From: Lysobacteraceae bacterium
GTDB lineage: Bacteria > Pseudomonadota > Gammaproteobacteria > Xanthomonadales > Xanthomonadaceae
DNA length: 5,091 bases
Assembly: GCA_017990865.1 (NCBI GenBank)
Contig: JAGNNB010000262.1
Span: 1-5,091, forward strand
Direction: 5' to 3'
The notes under the pieces were generated by a model, which saw nothing but the letters and a program-made list of their open reading frames with translations, searched no databases and was not told the origin of the DNA. This document shows, one piece after another, positions 1 to 4,732 of the stretch. Every line of letters begins with the position of its first letter. Within the stretch, counting starts at the first letter, position 1. A program made the translations under genes and the position numbers.

Positions 1-49
1 TTCATGGGGTCAGAATAGGATGCGTGCGTTCGATCGCCAAGCGAAATGC

Positions 50-448
50 CTAGCGAACGCTCTTGGGCCAAGCGAAGCGTTCGATGTCGGAGAACCATGA
101 CTCGTACGACGGATCAGCAGGCTCATAACCTCCCGCGCTCGCATTGCCGAAAAAGAGAAGTTCTCCGGAAAACGTCTTGCGGAGCGTGTCGATGACATCG
201 GATGCCGCCTCGTCGTACGCGTCGTCTTGCGTAGCGCCTCGTCGATAGCACCCGAAGTGCGAATGCGTGAAACGGCCGAAAAAGACCGTCAGCTCGCCGT
301 CGTCCGCGTAGATTTCGATATCGCCGAAACCCCCGGATTTATCGACGAAAACGACGCACTTCTTTTCGTCGGACAGATGGAAAGGTACGTCGAATTTGGC
401 TCCGAGAGCCTTGTCGAAAAACGCATTTAGAAGGTCGTTGTCGTGCAT
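50..448 (-). CDS. Hypothetical protein, 132 aa, small acidic cytosolic protein
   Basis: I do not recognise this protein. It is 132 residues long, starts at ATG (complement of 446-448) behind a GAGAAG ribosome-binding site with six-base spacing, and ends in TAG. It has no signal peptide or membrane segment. The N-terminal half looks beta-rich (CVVFVDKSGGFGDIEIYADD, then ELTVFFGRF). A probable helix follows at about residues 74-92 (DDAYDEAASDVIDTLRKTF), and then an aromatic, glycine-rich tail with YEPADPSYESWFSDIERFAWP near the end. The mix of short strands and one helix resembles small immunity-type or SMI1-like proteins, but I see no diagnostic motif. It reads in the same direction as rtcB but is separated from it by about 250 bp containing hairpins, so it is probably its own unit. 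The reading frame looks genuine because the residue composition is balanced and the start has a ribosome site. Confidence 0.75.
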   Translation of the reverse strand: MHDNDLLNAFFDKALGAKFDVPFHLSDEKKCVVFVDKSGGFGDIEIYADDGELTVFFGRFTHSHFGCYRRGATQDDAYDEAASDVIDTLRKTFSGELLFFGNASAGGYEPADPSYESWFSDIERFAWPKSVR

Positions 449-592
449 GGTGGTCTTCTCGATGCTTTCGCATTGTGAAATCGGGACGAGCGCGCGGTTG
501 AGCGGTCATCCGCTCTTCGTGGGAAACGGCGAACGAAAGTCGCTCAATCGACGGGTCTGTGGGGGCTTGCGGATTCCACTCTTTCGCTCGAT

Positions 593-653
593 GCCATCCA
601 TGGCGGCGCATCACCGGTTCCAGATCGCCTGGCCCGCACATCCCTGTACGGGC
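593..653. repeat. Intergenic hairpin-repeat-like stretch between rtcB and the 132-aa gene
   Basis: The spacer 449-697 has no convincing gene. It contains a perfect GCCAT-CC-ATGGC inverted repeat (593-604). It also contains a hairpin at 632-653 that reads GCCCGTACA-GGGA-TGTGCGGGC on the minus strand: nine pairs, one of them U-G, with a GNRA-type loop. The CCATGGATGGC and ACAGGGATGT phrases resemble dispersed intergenic repeats I associate with Lysobacter/Xanthomonas-type genomes. That family assignment is from memory and needs a genome-wide search. Confidence 0.4.
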
Positions 654-674
654 GTTCGGGGCTGCTGCGCGGCA

Positions 675-696
675 GTGCCGCGCATGCGCGCGGCAC
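675..696. terminator. 9-bp GC-rich hairpin immediately after the rtcB stop codon
   Basis: GTGCCGCGC (675-683) and GCGCGGCAC (688-696) form a perfect nine-pair stem with a four-base loop, one base beyond the rtcB TGA at 698-700. A second, competing stem uses GCGCGGC at 668-674 with GCCGCGC at 677-683. No run of T follows on either strand, so this is not a classical intrinsic terminator. It could act with Rho or protect the rtcB mRNA 3' end. Confidence 0.5.
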
Positions 697-697
697 C

Positions 698-1924
698 TCA
701 CCCTTTGACGCACACCACCTGTCGCAGGGTATGCACGATCTCGACCAGATCCTTCTGCGCTTCCATCACCGCATCGATGGACTTGTACGCCGCGGGCGAC
801 TCGTCCACCACGTCCGCGTCCTTGCGGCATTCCACGTGCGCGGTGGCGGCGATGTGGTCGTCGAGCGAGATCAGCTTCTTCGCTTGGGTACGGCTCATCA
901 CGCGGCCGGCGCCGTGGCTGCAACTGCAGAAGCTATCCTCGTTGCCCAGGCCGCGCACGATGAAGCTCTTCGCGCCCATGCTGCCCGGGATGATGCCCAA
1001 CTCGCCCTTGCGCGCGCTGACCGCGCCCTTGCGGGTGACGTGCACGTTCTTGCCGAAGTGGTACTCCATCTGCACGTAGTTGTGGTGGCAGTTCACCGCC
1101 TCGGCTTGGGCCTCGAACGGCTTGGGGATCGCCTGGCGCACCGCCTCGACGACATGCCGCATCATGATCTCGCGATTCATGCGCGCATAACGCTGCGCCC
1201 AATTCACCGCGAATACGTAATCCGCGTAGTACTGGCTGCCTTCCGGCAGATACGCGAGATCCTGATCCGGCAGATTGATCATCCAGCGACGCATTTCCTG
1301 CTTCGCCAGCTCGATGAAGTGCGAACCGATGGCGTTGCCAACGCCGCGCGAACCGGAGTGCAGCATGAACCACACGCGCTGCTCTTCGTCGAGACAAATC
1401 TCGATGAAGTGATTGCCGGTGCCGAGCGTGCCGAGGTGCTTGAGGTTGTTGGTGTTCTTCAGGCGCGGGTGACGCTCGCAGATTTTCTCGAAATCGGCGA
1501 CCAGCTCGGACCAACCGTCGATCGCGAGCGCGGGCGGGTTCTCCCACGCGCCCTTGTCGCGCGCGTGACGCTCCGCGGTGCGGCCATGCGGGACCGCGCG
1601 CTCGATCGCGCTGCGGATCTCGGCCAGATTGTCCGGCAAATCGCTCGCGGTCAGCGTGGTGCGCGCGGCGATCATGCCGCAGCCGATATCCACGCCCACC
1701 GCGGCCGGCACGATCGCGCCGATGGTCGGCACCACCGAACCAACAGTCGCGCCCTTGCCCAAATGCACGTCGGGCATCACCGCGATCCAGCGATGGATAA
1801 ACGGAAGCTTCGCGATGTTCTGCAGTTGCTTGCGCGCCTCGTCTTCCAATGGCACGCCGCGGGTCCACAGCTTGATCGGCGCGGCGCCGGGGTCTTGGAT
1901 AACGTCGTGATTCAAGGGTTGCAT
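698..1924 (-). CDS. rtcB: RtcB, RNA-splicing/repair ligase (GTP- and Mn-dependent)
   Basis: This is a full-length RtcB of 408 residues, the same length as the E. coli enzyme and closely similar throughout. RtcB joins RNA ends bearing 2',3'-cyclic phosphate or 3'-phosphate to 5'-OH ends through a guanylylated histidine and two manganese ions, in the cytosol. The catalytic set is complete: DIGCG at 79-83 (Asp79, Cys82), GTGNHFIE with His172, MLHSGSRG with His189, NCHHNY with His281, and SFCSCSHGAGR with His337, the residue that takes GMP. The protein ends RQVVCVKG as in E. coli. The start is ATG (complement of 1922-1924) with only a weak upstream GAGA/AGG. It is the last gene of the rsr unit and lies about 340 bp after the membrane-protein gene, with a Y-like RNA and hairpin repeats between. 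No rtcA (RNA 3'-phosphate cyclase) follows, so RtcB must act on ends already suitable or an unlinked cyclase exists. Confidence 0.98.
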   Translation of the reverse strand: MQPLNHDVIQDPGAAPIKLWTRGVPLEDEARKQLQNIAKLPFIHRWIAVMPDVHLGKGATVGSVVPTIGAIVPAAVGVDIGCGMIAARTTLTASDLPDNLAEIRSAIERAVPHGRTAERHARDKGAWENPPALAIDGWSELVADFEKICERHPRLKNTNNLKHLGTLGTGNHFIEICLDEEQRVWFMLHSGSRGVGNAIGSHFIELAKQEMRRWMINLPDQDLAYLPEGSQYYADYVFAVNWAQRYARMNREIMMRHVVEAVRQAIPKPFEAQAEAVNCHHNYVQMEYHFGKNVHVTRKGAVSARKGELGIIPGSMGAKSFIVRGLGNEDSFCSCSHGAGRVMSRTQAKKLISLDDHIAATAHVECRKDADVVDESPAAYKSIDAVMEAQKDLVEIVHTLRQVVCVKG

Positions 1925-1952
1925 AACCTATTCTCGCATGTGAAAGAAGTGC

Positions 1953-1987
1953 GGCGACGAGGGCGCGATGCGCGCTTGTCGCCTTTT
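1953..1987. other. Two-part hairpin in the rtcB leader, followed by TTTT on the + strand
   Basis: GGCGAC (1953-1958) pairs with GTCGCC (1978-1983), and an inner GCGC-GAT-GCGC hairpin sits at 1963-1973. On the minus strand it lies about 30-60 bases upstream of the rtcB start and would fold in the mRNA leader. On the plus strand the stem is followed directly by TTTTAT, the layout of an intrinsic terminator for transcription running away from rtcB. I see no plus-strand gene that would need it. Confidence 0.35.
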
Positions 1988-2025
1988 ATCGAACTGGCAT
2001 AACACCAACACGGATGCCGATGGAT

Positions 2026-2085
2026 GCGCATCGTGATGCGCTTCGAGCCGAGCCGAAGCAGGTCCCTCGCTCCGCTCGGGATGAC
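2026..2085. repeat. Cluster of hairpin repeats (REP-like) upstream of rtcB
   Basis: Three inverted repeats lie in a row. GCGCATC-GT-GATGCGC is at 2026-2041. GCTTCG...CGAAGC is at 2040-2059. An imperfect stem lies at 2064-2080, whose minus strand reads CCCGAGC-GGA-GCGAGGG with a tandem G-A/A-G mismatch. The last one, preceded by GTCAT on the minus strand, matches a form of dispersed intergenic repeat I have seen in many proteobacterial genomes. Its copy number here cannot be judged from one window. It sits between the third Y-like RNA and rtcB and could shield RNA ends or reduce read-through. Confidence 0.5.
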
Positions 2086-2098
2086 AGTTCGGAGGGAT

Positions 2099-2204
2099 CG
2101 CCGGCCGCGACGAAGATGACGGGACGTTATTTCAATGCTCTACCGGGCTGAGCTACCGTCTTGCGACGGGCGGGATTCGAACTGGCCCCCGCGGTCATTC
2201 GGCG
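2099..2204 (-). ncRNA. Third, partly degenerate permuted tRNA-like element (Y RNA-like)
   Basis: Read on the minus strand, the parts come in the order T-arm, acceptor, D-arm. The T-loop TTCGAAT is at 2175-2181. CCGTC (2165-2169) pairs with GACGG (2156-2160) across a GCAA tetraloop as the acceptor-like stem. TA and a D-arm GCTC-AGCCCGGTA-GAGC (2137-2153) follow, with the conserved GG in the loop. The T-stem is damaged: GCCAG against CCCGC gives only three of five pairs, though GCGGG further upstream could pair with CCCGC and give a 13-base loop. The flanks carry the motif shared with the other two elements: CGAATGAC on the 5' side and ATCTTCGTCGCG on the 3' side. The closing stem is irregular: GTCAT/ATGAC (2194-2198 with 2116-2120), plus GGG/CCC and CGCCG/CGGCG. 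No T-run follows. It could be a working third Y RNA or a decaying copy. Confidence 0.65.
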
Positions 2205-2219
2205 TGCGACATGAACGAT

Positions 2220-2233
2220 GCCGCGCCTGCGGC
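2220..2233. other. Small hairpin after the membrane-protein gene
   Basis: GCCGC (2220-2224) and GCGGC (2229-2233) form a five-pair stem with a four-base loop. A second small inverted repeat, TCGAT-CA-ATCGA (2247-2258), lies nearer the stop codon at 2264. There is no T-run, so any termination role is weak. These stems lie just before the third Y-like element and could belong to its leader. Confidence 0.25.
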
Positions 2234-2263
2234 CTGAAGCGATGAGTCGATCAATCGAGACGA

Positions 2264-2617
2264 TCAGGTTTCCTGAATCACCCGAACCGCGTACGGTCGC
2301 AGATAGGCTTTCTTGCCGTTCGGCAAACCGACGATCAGCAACGTACTCCAATCGCCCAGCGCAGCAGCGCCCGGTTCCGGATCCGTCGTGCCCAGCAGTT
2401 CAACGTTGTCGAAGACGCGACCGTCGGACAAACGCAGATCGTAGCGCGACCCGACTCGGGGCGCGTCGTCCAGAATGGGCAGGCGCTCCTTGCGGTTTTC
2501 GAGCATCTTGCGCGCGTTGCGCTTCGCGGAAGCGAACGCATAAACCACCCAGATGAAGATCGCCGCGACCAGCACGGCCCAGATCAGGGGCGCAGAGTTT
2601 TGCGTGTTGCAAGTCAT
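2264..2617 (-). CDS. Small single-pass membrane protein with a beta-rich cytosolic domain, 117 aa
   Basis: I cannot name this protein. It is 117 residues long and starts at ATG (complement of 2615-2617) behind a strong AGAGGGGAG ribosome site with eight-base spacing. Residues 11-29 (LIWAVLVAAIFIWVVYAFA) form one hydrophobic helix. AKRNARK follows at once, and the positive-inside rule then places the C-terminal part in the cytosol. Residues 32-48 look like a basic helix (AKRNARKMLENRKERLP). From residue 57 the chain looks like a small beta-barrel: YDLRLSDGRVFDNVELLG, then STLLIVGLPNGKKAYLRPYAVRVI. The DGR turn and the final strand resemble Sm/SH3-like barrels, but this is a resemblance by eye only. 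It lies between two Y-like RNA genes within the rsr-rtcB unit, so a membrane link to RNA processing is possible but unproven. The T5 after the upstream Y RNA may limit read-through into it. Confidence 0.82.
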   Translation of the reverse strand: MTCNTQNSAPLIWAVLVAAIFIWVVYAFASAKRNARKMLENRKERLPILDDAPRVGSRYDLRLSDGRVFDNVELLGTTDPEPGAAALGDWSTLLIVGLPNGKKAYLRPYAVRVIQET

Positions 2618-2696
2618 GGGTTTTTCTCCCCTCTCGATATTGATGCGATGAAACTTCGTGCGCGGCCGAGAACAACGAATCGACTGCGCTTTTTGT

Positions 2697-2707
2697 AAAA
2701 ACCATCG
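2697..2707 (-). terminator. Short T-run ending the full-size Y RNA
   Basis: On the minus strand the outermost Y-stem strand CGATGG (2707-2702) runs straight into TTTTT (2701-2697). This is the expected 3' end for an RNA closed by its own terminal stem. Termination would be partial at best, because the T-run is short and the outer stem is only six pairs. Confidence 0.4.
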
Positions 2708-2849
2708 ACAATCGCGACAAAGATCGGGAAAACGTTCCTGCTCTACCCGACTGAGCTACCGCCGCACGGATTCGCGGCGGGCGGGATTCGAACCCGCGAC
2801 CTGGACCGTCATAGGGTGTAGTTTTCCCAGCATTCGCGATCGCCGATGG
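2702..2849 (-). ncRNA. yrlA: Full-size Y RNA with a permuted tRNA-like module (YrlA-type)
   Basis: This noncoding RNA is expected to bind Rsr by its long closing stem and to present a tRNA-like head. The termini pair in three blocks: CGATGG/CCATCG (2844-2849 with 2702-2707), ATCGCGA/TCGCGAT (2834-2840 with 2711-2717) and GGGAAAAC/GTTTTCCC (2821-2828 with 2726-2733). An asymmetric internal loop, ATGCT opposite GATCTTTG, lies between the last two. The head follows in permuted order. The T-arm is GCGGG-TTCGAAT-CCCGC (2781-2797). Acceptor strand CCGCCGC... read as GCGGCGG with its partner gives seven perfect pairs (2774-2780 with 2759-2765), joined by an eight-base loop instead of free CCA ends. 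TA and a D-arm GCTC-AGTCGGGTA-GAGC (2740-2756) complete it. AGGTC before the T-arm resembles a tRNA variable loop. Bacterial Y RNAs of the Salmonella YrlA type have this topology, with the Rsr-binding stem in place of the anticodon arm. The position in rsr-Y-Y-rtcB order agrees. The ends are inferred from pairing. Confidence 0.9.
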
Positions 2850-2858
2850 CGATACGAT

Positions 2859-2942
2859 GAGTGCCTGCGACAAGAAGACGACGGACTGCCGGAATCGAAC
2901 CGGCGGAACCCAATGTAGTCCGGCGAGCATTCGCAATCACTC
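2859..2942 (-). ncRNA. Small Y RNA-like element with only a T-arm
   Basis: This 84-base element lies just upstream of the full-size Y RNA in the same direction. Its closing stem is GAGTG/CACTC (2938-2942 with 2859-2863), then TGCGA/TCGCA (2931-2935 with 2866-2870), an internal loop, and CGGACT/AGTCCG (2917-2922 with 2882-2887). Inside, after a 12-base link, is a perfect T-arm GCCGG-TTCGATT-CCGGC (2888-2904). It lacks the acceptor and D-arm parts of its neighbour. The shared words GCGAATGCT and ACTACA on the 5' side, and TCTTnTTGTCGC-like sequence on the 3' side, show a common origin with the full-size copy. It has the position of yrlB in the Salmonella rsr-yrlBA-rtcBA order, though I cannot claim it is the same RNA. 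No T-run follows, so it is probably cut out of a longer transcript. A relic of a normal tRNA gene is less likely, because the arms are too close together. Confidence 0.72.
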
Positions 2943-2960
2943 GAAACTGATTCTCCCCCG

Positions 2961-2988
2961 GCCCGACCGGCCCCATTGCCGGTCGGGC
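2961..2988. terminator. Strong 10-bp hairpin just after rsr
   Basis: GCCCGACCGG (2961-2970) and CCGGTCGGGC (2979-2988) form ten perfect pairs with an eight-base loop, nine bases beyond the rsr stop codon. No T-run follows on the minus strand (CGGGGGAGAA comes next). It fits a barrier that stabilises the rsr mRNA end and separates it from the Y RNAs after cleavage, or a Rho-assisted attenuator, better than a full terminator. Confidence 0.55.
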
Positions 2989-2997
2989 GTTGAACGT

Positions 2998-4548
2998 TTA
3001 CAACTCGATACTCGCGATCTTCTCGACCCAGCGCCGTGCGCCGGCGCCTTCCGCCGCGAAATTCGCGAGCAGGTCGAACACCGCGTCGCTGAAGCCGCCG
3101 ACATGCAGCACGTCCTCGCGCTCGACGGTCTGCGCGGTCGCGACCGGCTGCAGATCGATGCAGACCAACTTCGCCTGTGGGCAACGCGCCTTGATCTGCG
3201 CCCACTGACGCATGGTCTCGGTCGCGCCGGAACCGCGCGTATCGCGCCAGCTCTCGTTGTCCGACACCAGCACCAGCAGATCGACGTTCGCGCGCTCCGC
3301 GTTCAACTGCGCCAACGGCGCGCTGACGCTGGTGCCGCCGCCGCACAGCTTCGCCAGCCGCTGCGCCTGCGTCACCACGCTGTCGCGCGGATTCGTTCGC
3401 ACCTCGCGCACGGCGGTGTCGAACGGCATCACGCGCGCCTGCGGGCTGTTGCGCTGCACGCAGGCCGCGATCAACGCCGCCACGTCCACGCAGCGGGTCG
3501 TGGTGGTCGCGCCCTTGCGAACGCCGGTGACCGGCGAGGCCATCGACCCCGACACGTCCACCGCCACCACCACATCGCCCGTCAGCGTCGGCACGTTGCC
3601 GGTCGCGATTTCCATCGCGTCCTGCAGCGCATCGGCGATCTCGCGCGGCAGCGCGGCAGTCGCTTGATACGCGGTCAACAACTGATACGGAAACGCGCGG
3701 GCGCCGCGGATCGCGTCGGCGTCGGCCAGCTTCGCCACGACCTTGCGCAAAACATACTTATCCGCGAACACACCATGACGCGCGAACGCGTTGAGGTTCT
3801 GACGCAAGGTCTGCCACGAAGCGTGCGTCGCCAACGCTTTCCAATGCGATGCGTTCAACGGCAGCGCGGTGTAGTACTGGAACGGCAGGTCCGGCATCGC
3901 GCGCTGCGGGTCGCGTTTGAACGCCTCGTAGGCGCGCACCTTCTCCGGCAGTTTGGCCGCGTCGTAGGGCTTGCCGATGATCCACGCGTACAGCGCCTCG
4001 CGCTCGGCGTCGGCCGGCTTCGGGTGGACCATCTTGATCACATCCGCCAACGACGGGTCGTTGCCGATCGCGGCGTTGACGATCCGATCGGTCGACGCGT
4101 CCTGCAACCACGCCCGCACCAAACGCTTCGGCAACGAGCCCAGCGATCTCCGACCCACGCGACCACTGCGCAGAATCTGCACCACGTTGCGCAGCATGCG
4201 GCCGTTGTCGACGACGCGCGGGAACGCGGCGGCGAAGGCCTCGGGATCGCGCAGCGACAGGCTGGCCAACAACAGCGCCGGCATGTCTTTCATGAACGCG
4301 GAACGGCGCGCGTAGATCGCGGTCTTCGCGACGAAGCGCGGATCGACCTTCGCGCACAGCCCCAGCACCACGTCCAACTGCTGCTCGGCGTTCGCGTAGA
4401 AAGTGCCGTTGAAGCAACCGGTGGCGGCGTACAGCGCGAGCGCGGCCTCCGGGCGACGCGCGTAGGCGATGCCGCCGGCCTCGTTGCAAGCGTCGGTCGC
4501 CGGCACGTGAGCGCCGCGGTGGGAAGCGAAAAGAGCGGTGTTGGCCAT
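2998..4548 (-). CDS. rsr: Rsr, Ro60-like (TROVE + vWA) RNA-binding protein
   Basis: This 516-residue protein is the bacterial counterpart of Ro60, a ring of helical repeats that binds misfolded or damaged RNA in its central hole and Y RNA on its outer face. It is normally a partner of exoribonuclease PNPase or of RNA-repair enzymes. The length fits the family. Residues from about 15 to 320 form the helical TROVE region. Residues from about 325 to 510 form a von Willebrand A domain with an intact metal site: DVSGSM at 331-336, Thr406 in GGGTSVSAP, and Asp430 in LVLVSDNES. The start is ATG (complement of 4546-4548) behind a near-ideal AGGAG seven bases away. A sigma-54 promoter lies about 45 bases upstream, so expression should depend on the divergently encoded RtcR. 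The Y RNA genes lie directly downstream on the same strand. The frame is intact and no key residue is missing. Confidence 0.97.
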   Translation of the reverse strand: MANTALFASHRGAHVPATDACNEAGGIAYARRPEAALALYAATGCFNGTFYANAEQQLDVVLGLCAKVDPRFVAKTAIYARRSAFMKDMPALLLASLSLRDPEAFAAAFPRVVDNGRMLRNVVQILRSGRVGRRSLGSLPKRLVRAWLQDASTDRIVNAAIGNDPSLADVIKMVHPKPADAEREALYAWIIGKPYDAAKLPEKVRAYEAFKRDPQRAMPDLPFQYYTALPLNASHWKALATHASWQTLRQNLNAFARHGVFADKYVLRKVVAKLADADAIRGARAFPYQLLTAYQATAALPREIADALQDAMEIATGNVPTLTGDVVVAVDVSGSMASPVTGVRKGATTTTRCVDVAALIAACVQRNSPQARVMPFDTAVREVRTNPRDSVVTQAQRLAKLCGGGTSVSAPLAQLNAERANVDLLVLVSDNESWRDTRGSGATETMRQWAQIKARCPQAKLVCIDLQPVATAQTVEREDVLHVGGFSDAVFDLLANFAAEGAGARRWVEKIASIEL

Positions 4549-4593
4549 CGGTGTCTCCTGTCGGGAATGCCCGTTCGGGGTTGCCCTGCGTAT

Positions 4594-4609
4594 TGCAATG
4601 GCCGTGCCA
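4594..4609 (-). promoter_or_regulatory. Sigma-54 (-24/-12) promoter of the rsr-rtcB unit
   Basis: The minus strand reads TGGCACG-GCCA-TTGCA, a full match to the sigma-54 consensus. The GG (4608-4607) and GC (4596-4595) are separated by exactly ten bases. Transcription should start near 4583, leaving a leader of about 35 bases before the rsr ATG. Sigma-54 polymerase needs an enhancer-binding activator, and RtcR is encoded immediately opposite. Confidence 0.93.
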
Positions 4610-4627
4610 ACTTTTCTGAATTACTTT

Positions 4628-4640
4628 TAACTTATTGATT
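4628..4640 (-). promoter_or_regulatory. Probable IHF binding site
   Basis: The minus strand reads AATCAATAAGTTA, which meets every position of the consensus WATCAANNNNTTR. It lies about 20 bp upstream of the -24 element, in a stretch where only 6 of 40 bases (4611-4650) are G or C, against a GC-rich background. IHF commonly bends DNA at this position to bring a bound activator to sigma-54 polymerase. Confidence 0.65.
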
Positions 4641-4646
4641 TTAAAT

Positions 4647-4732
4647 AATTCTCATGCGAATTCCGCCAAATCGATGGCTGTGGCCGATGCCAGTAATGTA
4701 TATTTCTGTATCGTTTCTTATCGGAACAGATC
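4647..4732. promoter_or_regulatory. Likely RtcR-binding and rtcR promoter region
   Basis: This part of the divergent spacer lies upstream of the IHF-like site and before rtcR. It holds several short inverted repeats: AATT...AATT (4647-4662), TGGC-CGAT-GCCA (4681-4692) and TCTGT...ACAGA (4705-4709 with 4726-4730). Any of these could be an RtcR enhancer site, but none repeats clearly enough to choose. I could not pick a convincing sigma-70 promoter for rtcR. Confidence 0.3.

Noticed and set aside
1..49. Possible gene end at the left edge
   Set aside because: Only 49 bases lie beyond the stop codon of the 132-aa gene, with no recognisable motif or frame.
731..2002. Long plus-strand open frame opposite rtcB
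   Set aside because: Its translation is rich in H, R, A and D with no recognisable domain, as expected for the antisense of a GC-rich gene. The minus strand encodes an intact RtcB.
2740..2797. An ordinary tRNA gene, suggested by typical D-arm and T-arm words
   Set aside because: On either strand the arms are in the wrong order for a normal tRNA. On the minus strand the T-arm comes first, there is no anticodon arm between D- and T-arms, and there is no CCA end. The permuted Y RNA reading explains all the pieces.
2702..2849. A functional circularly permuted tRNA gene
   Set aside because: The topology fits, but there is no anticodon loop formed by the ends, no splicing motif, and the paired termini are far longer than an anticodon stem. 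The position next to rsr favours a Y RNA.
2658..2936. Short open frames across the Y RNA region on both strands
   Set aside because: They contain translated T-arm and D-arm sequence (for example GFEPAT-like or SNPARR-like words), a common artefact of RNA genes.
2857..4638. Long plus-strand open frame opposite rsr
   Set aside because: It is the antisense shadow of rsr, has low-complexity HRQ-rich composition, and begins inside the Y RNA region.
4611..4732. A sigma-70 promoter for rtcR
   Set aside because: Several AT-rich hexamers exist, but none has a good -35 and -10 pair with correct spacing, so I did not place one.
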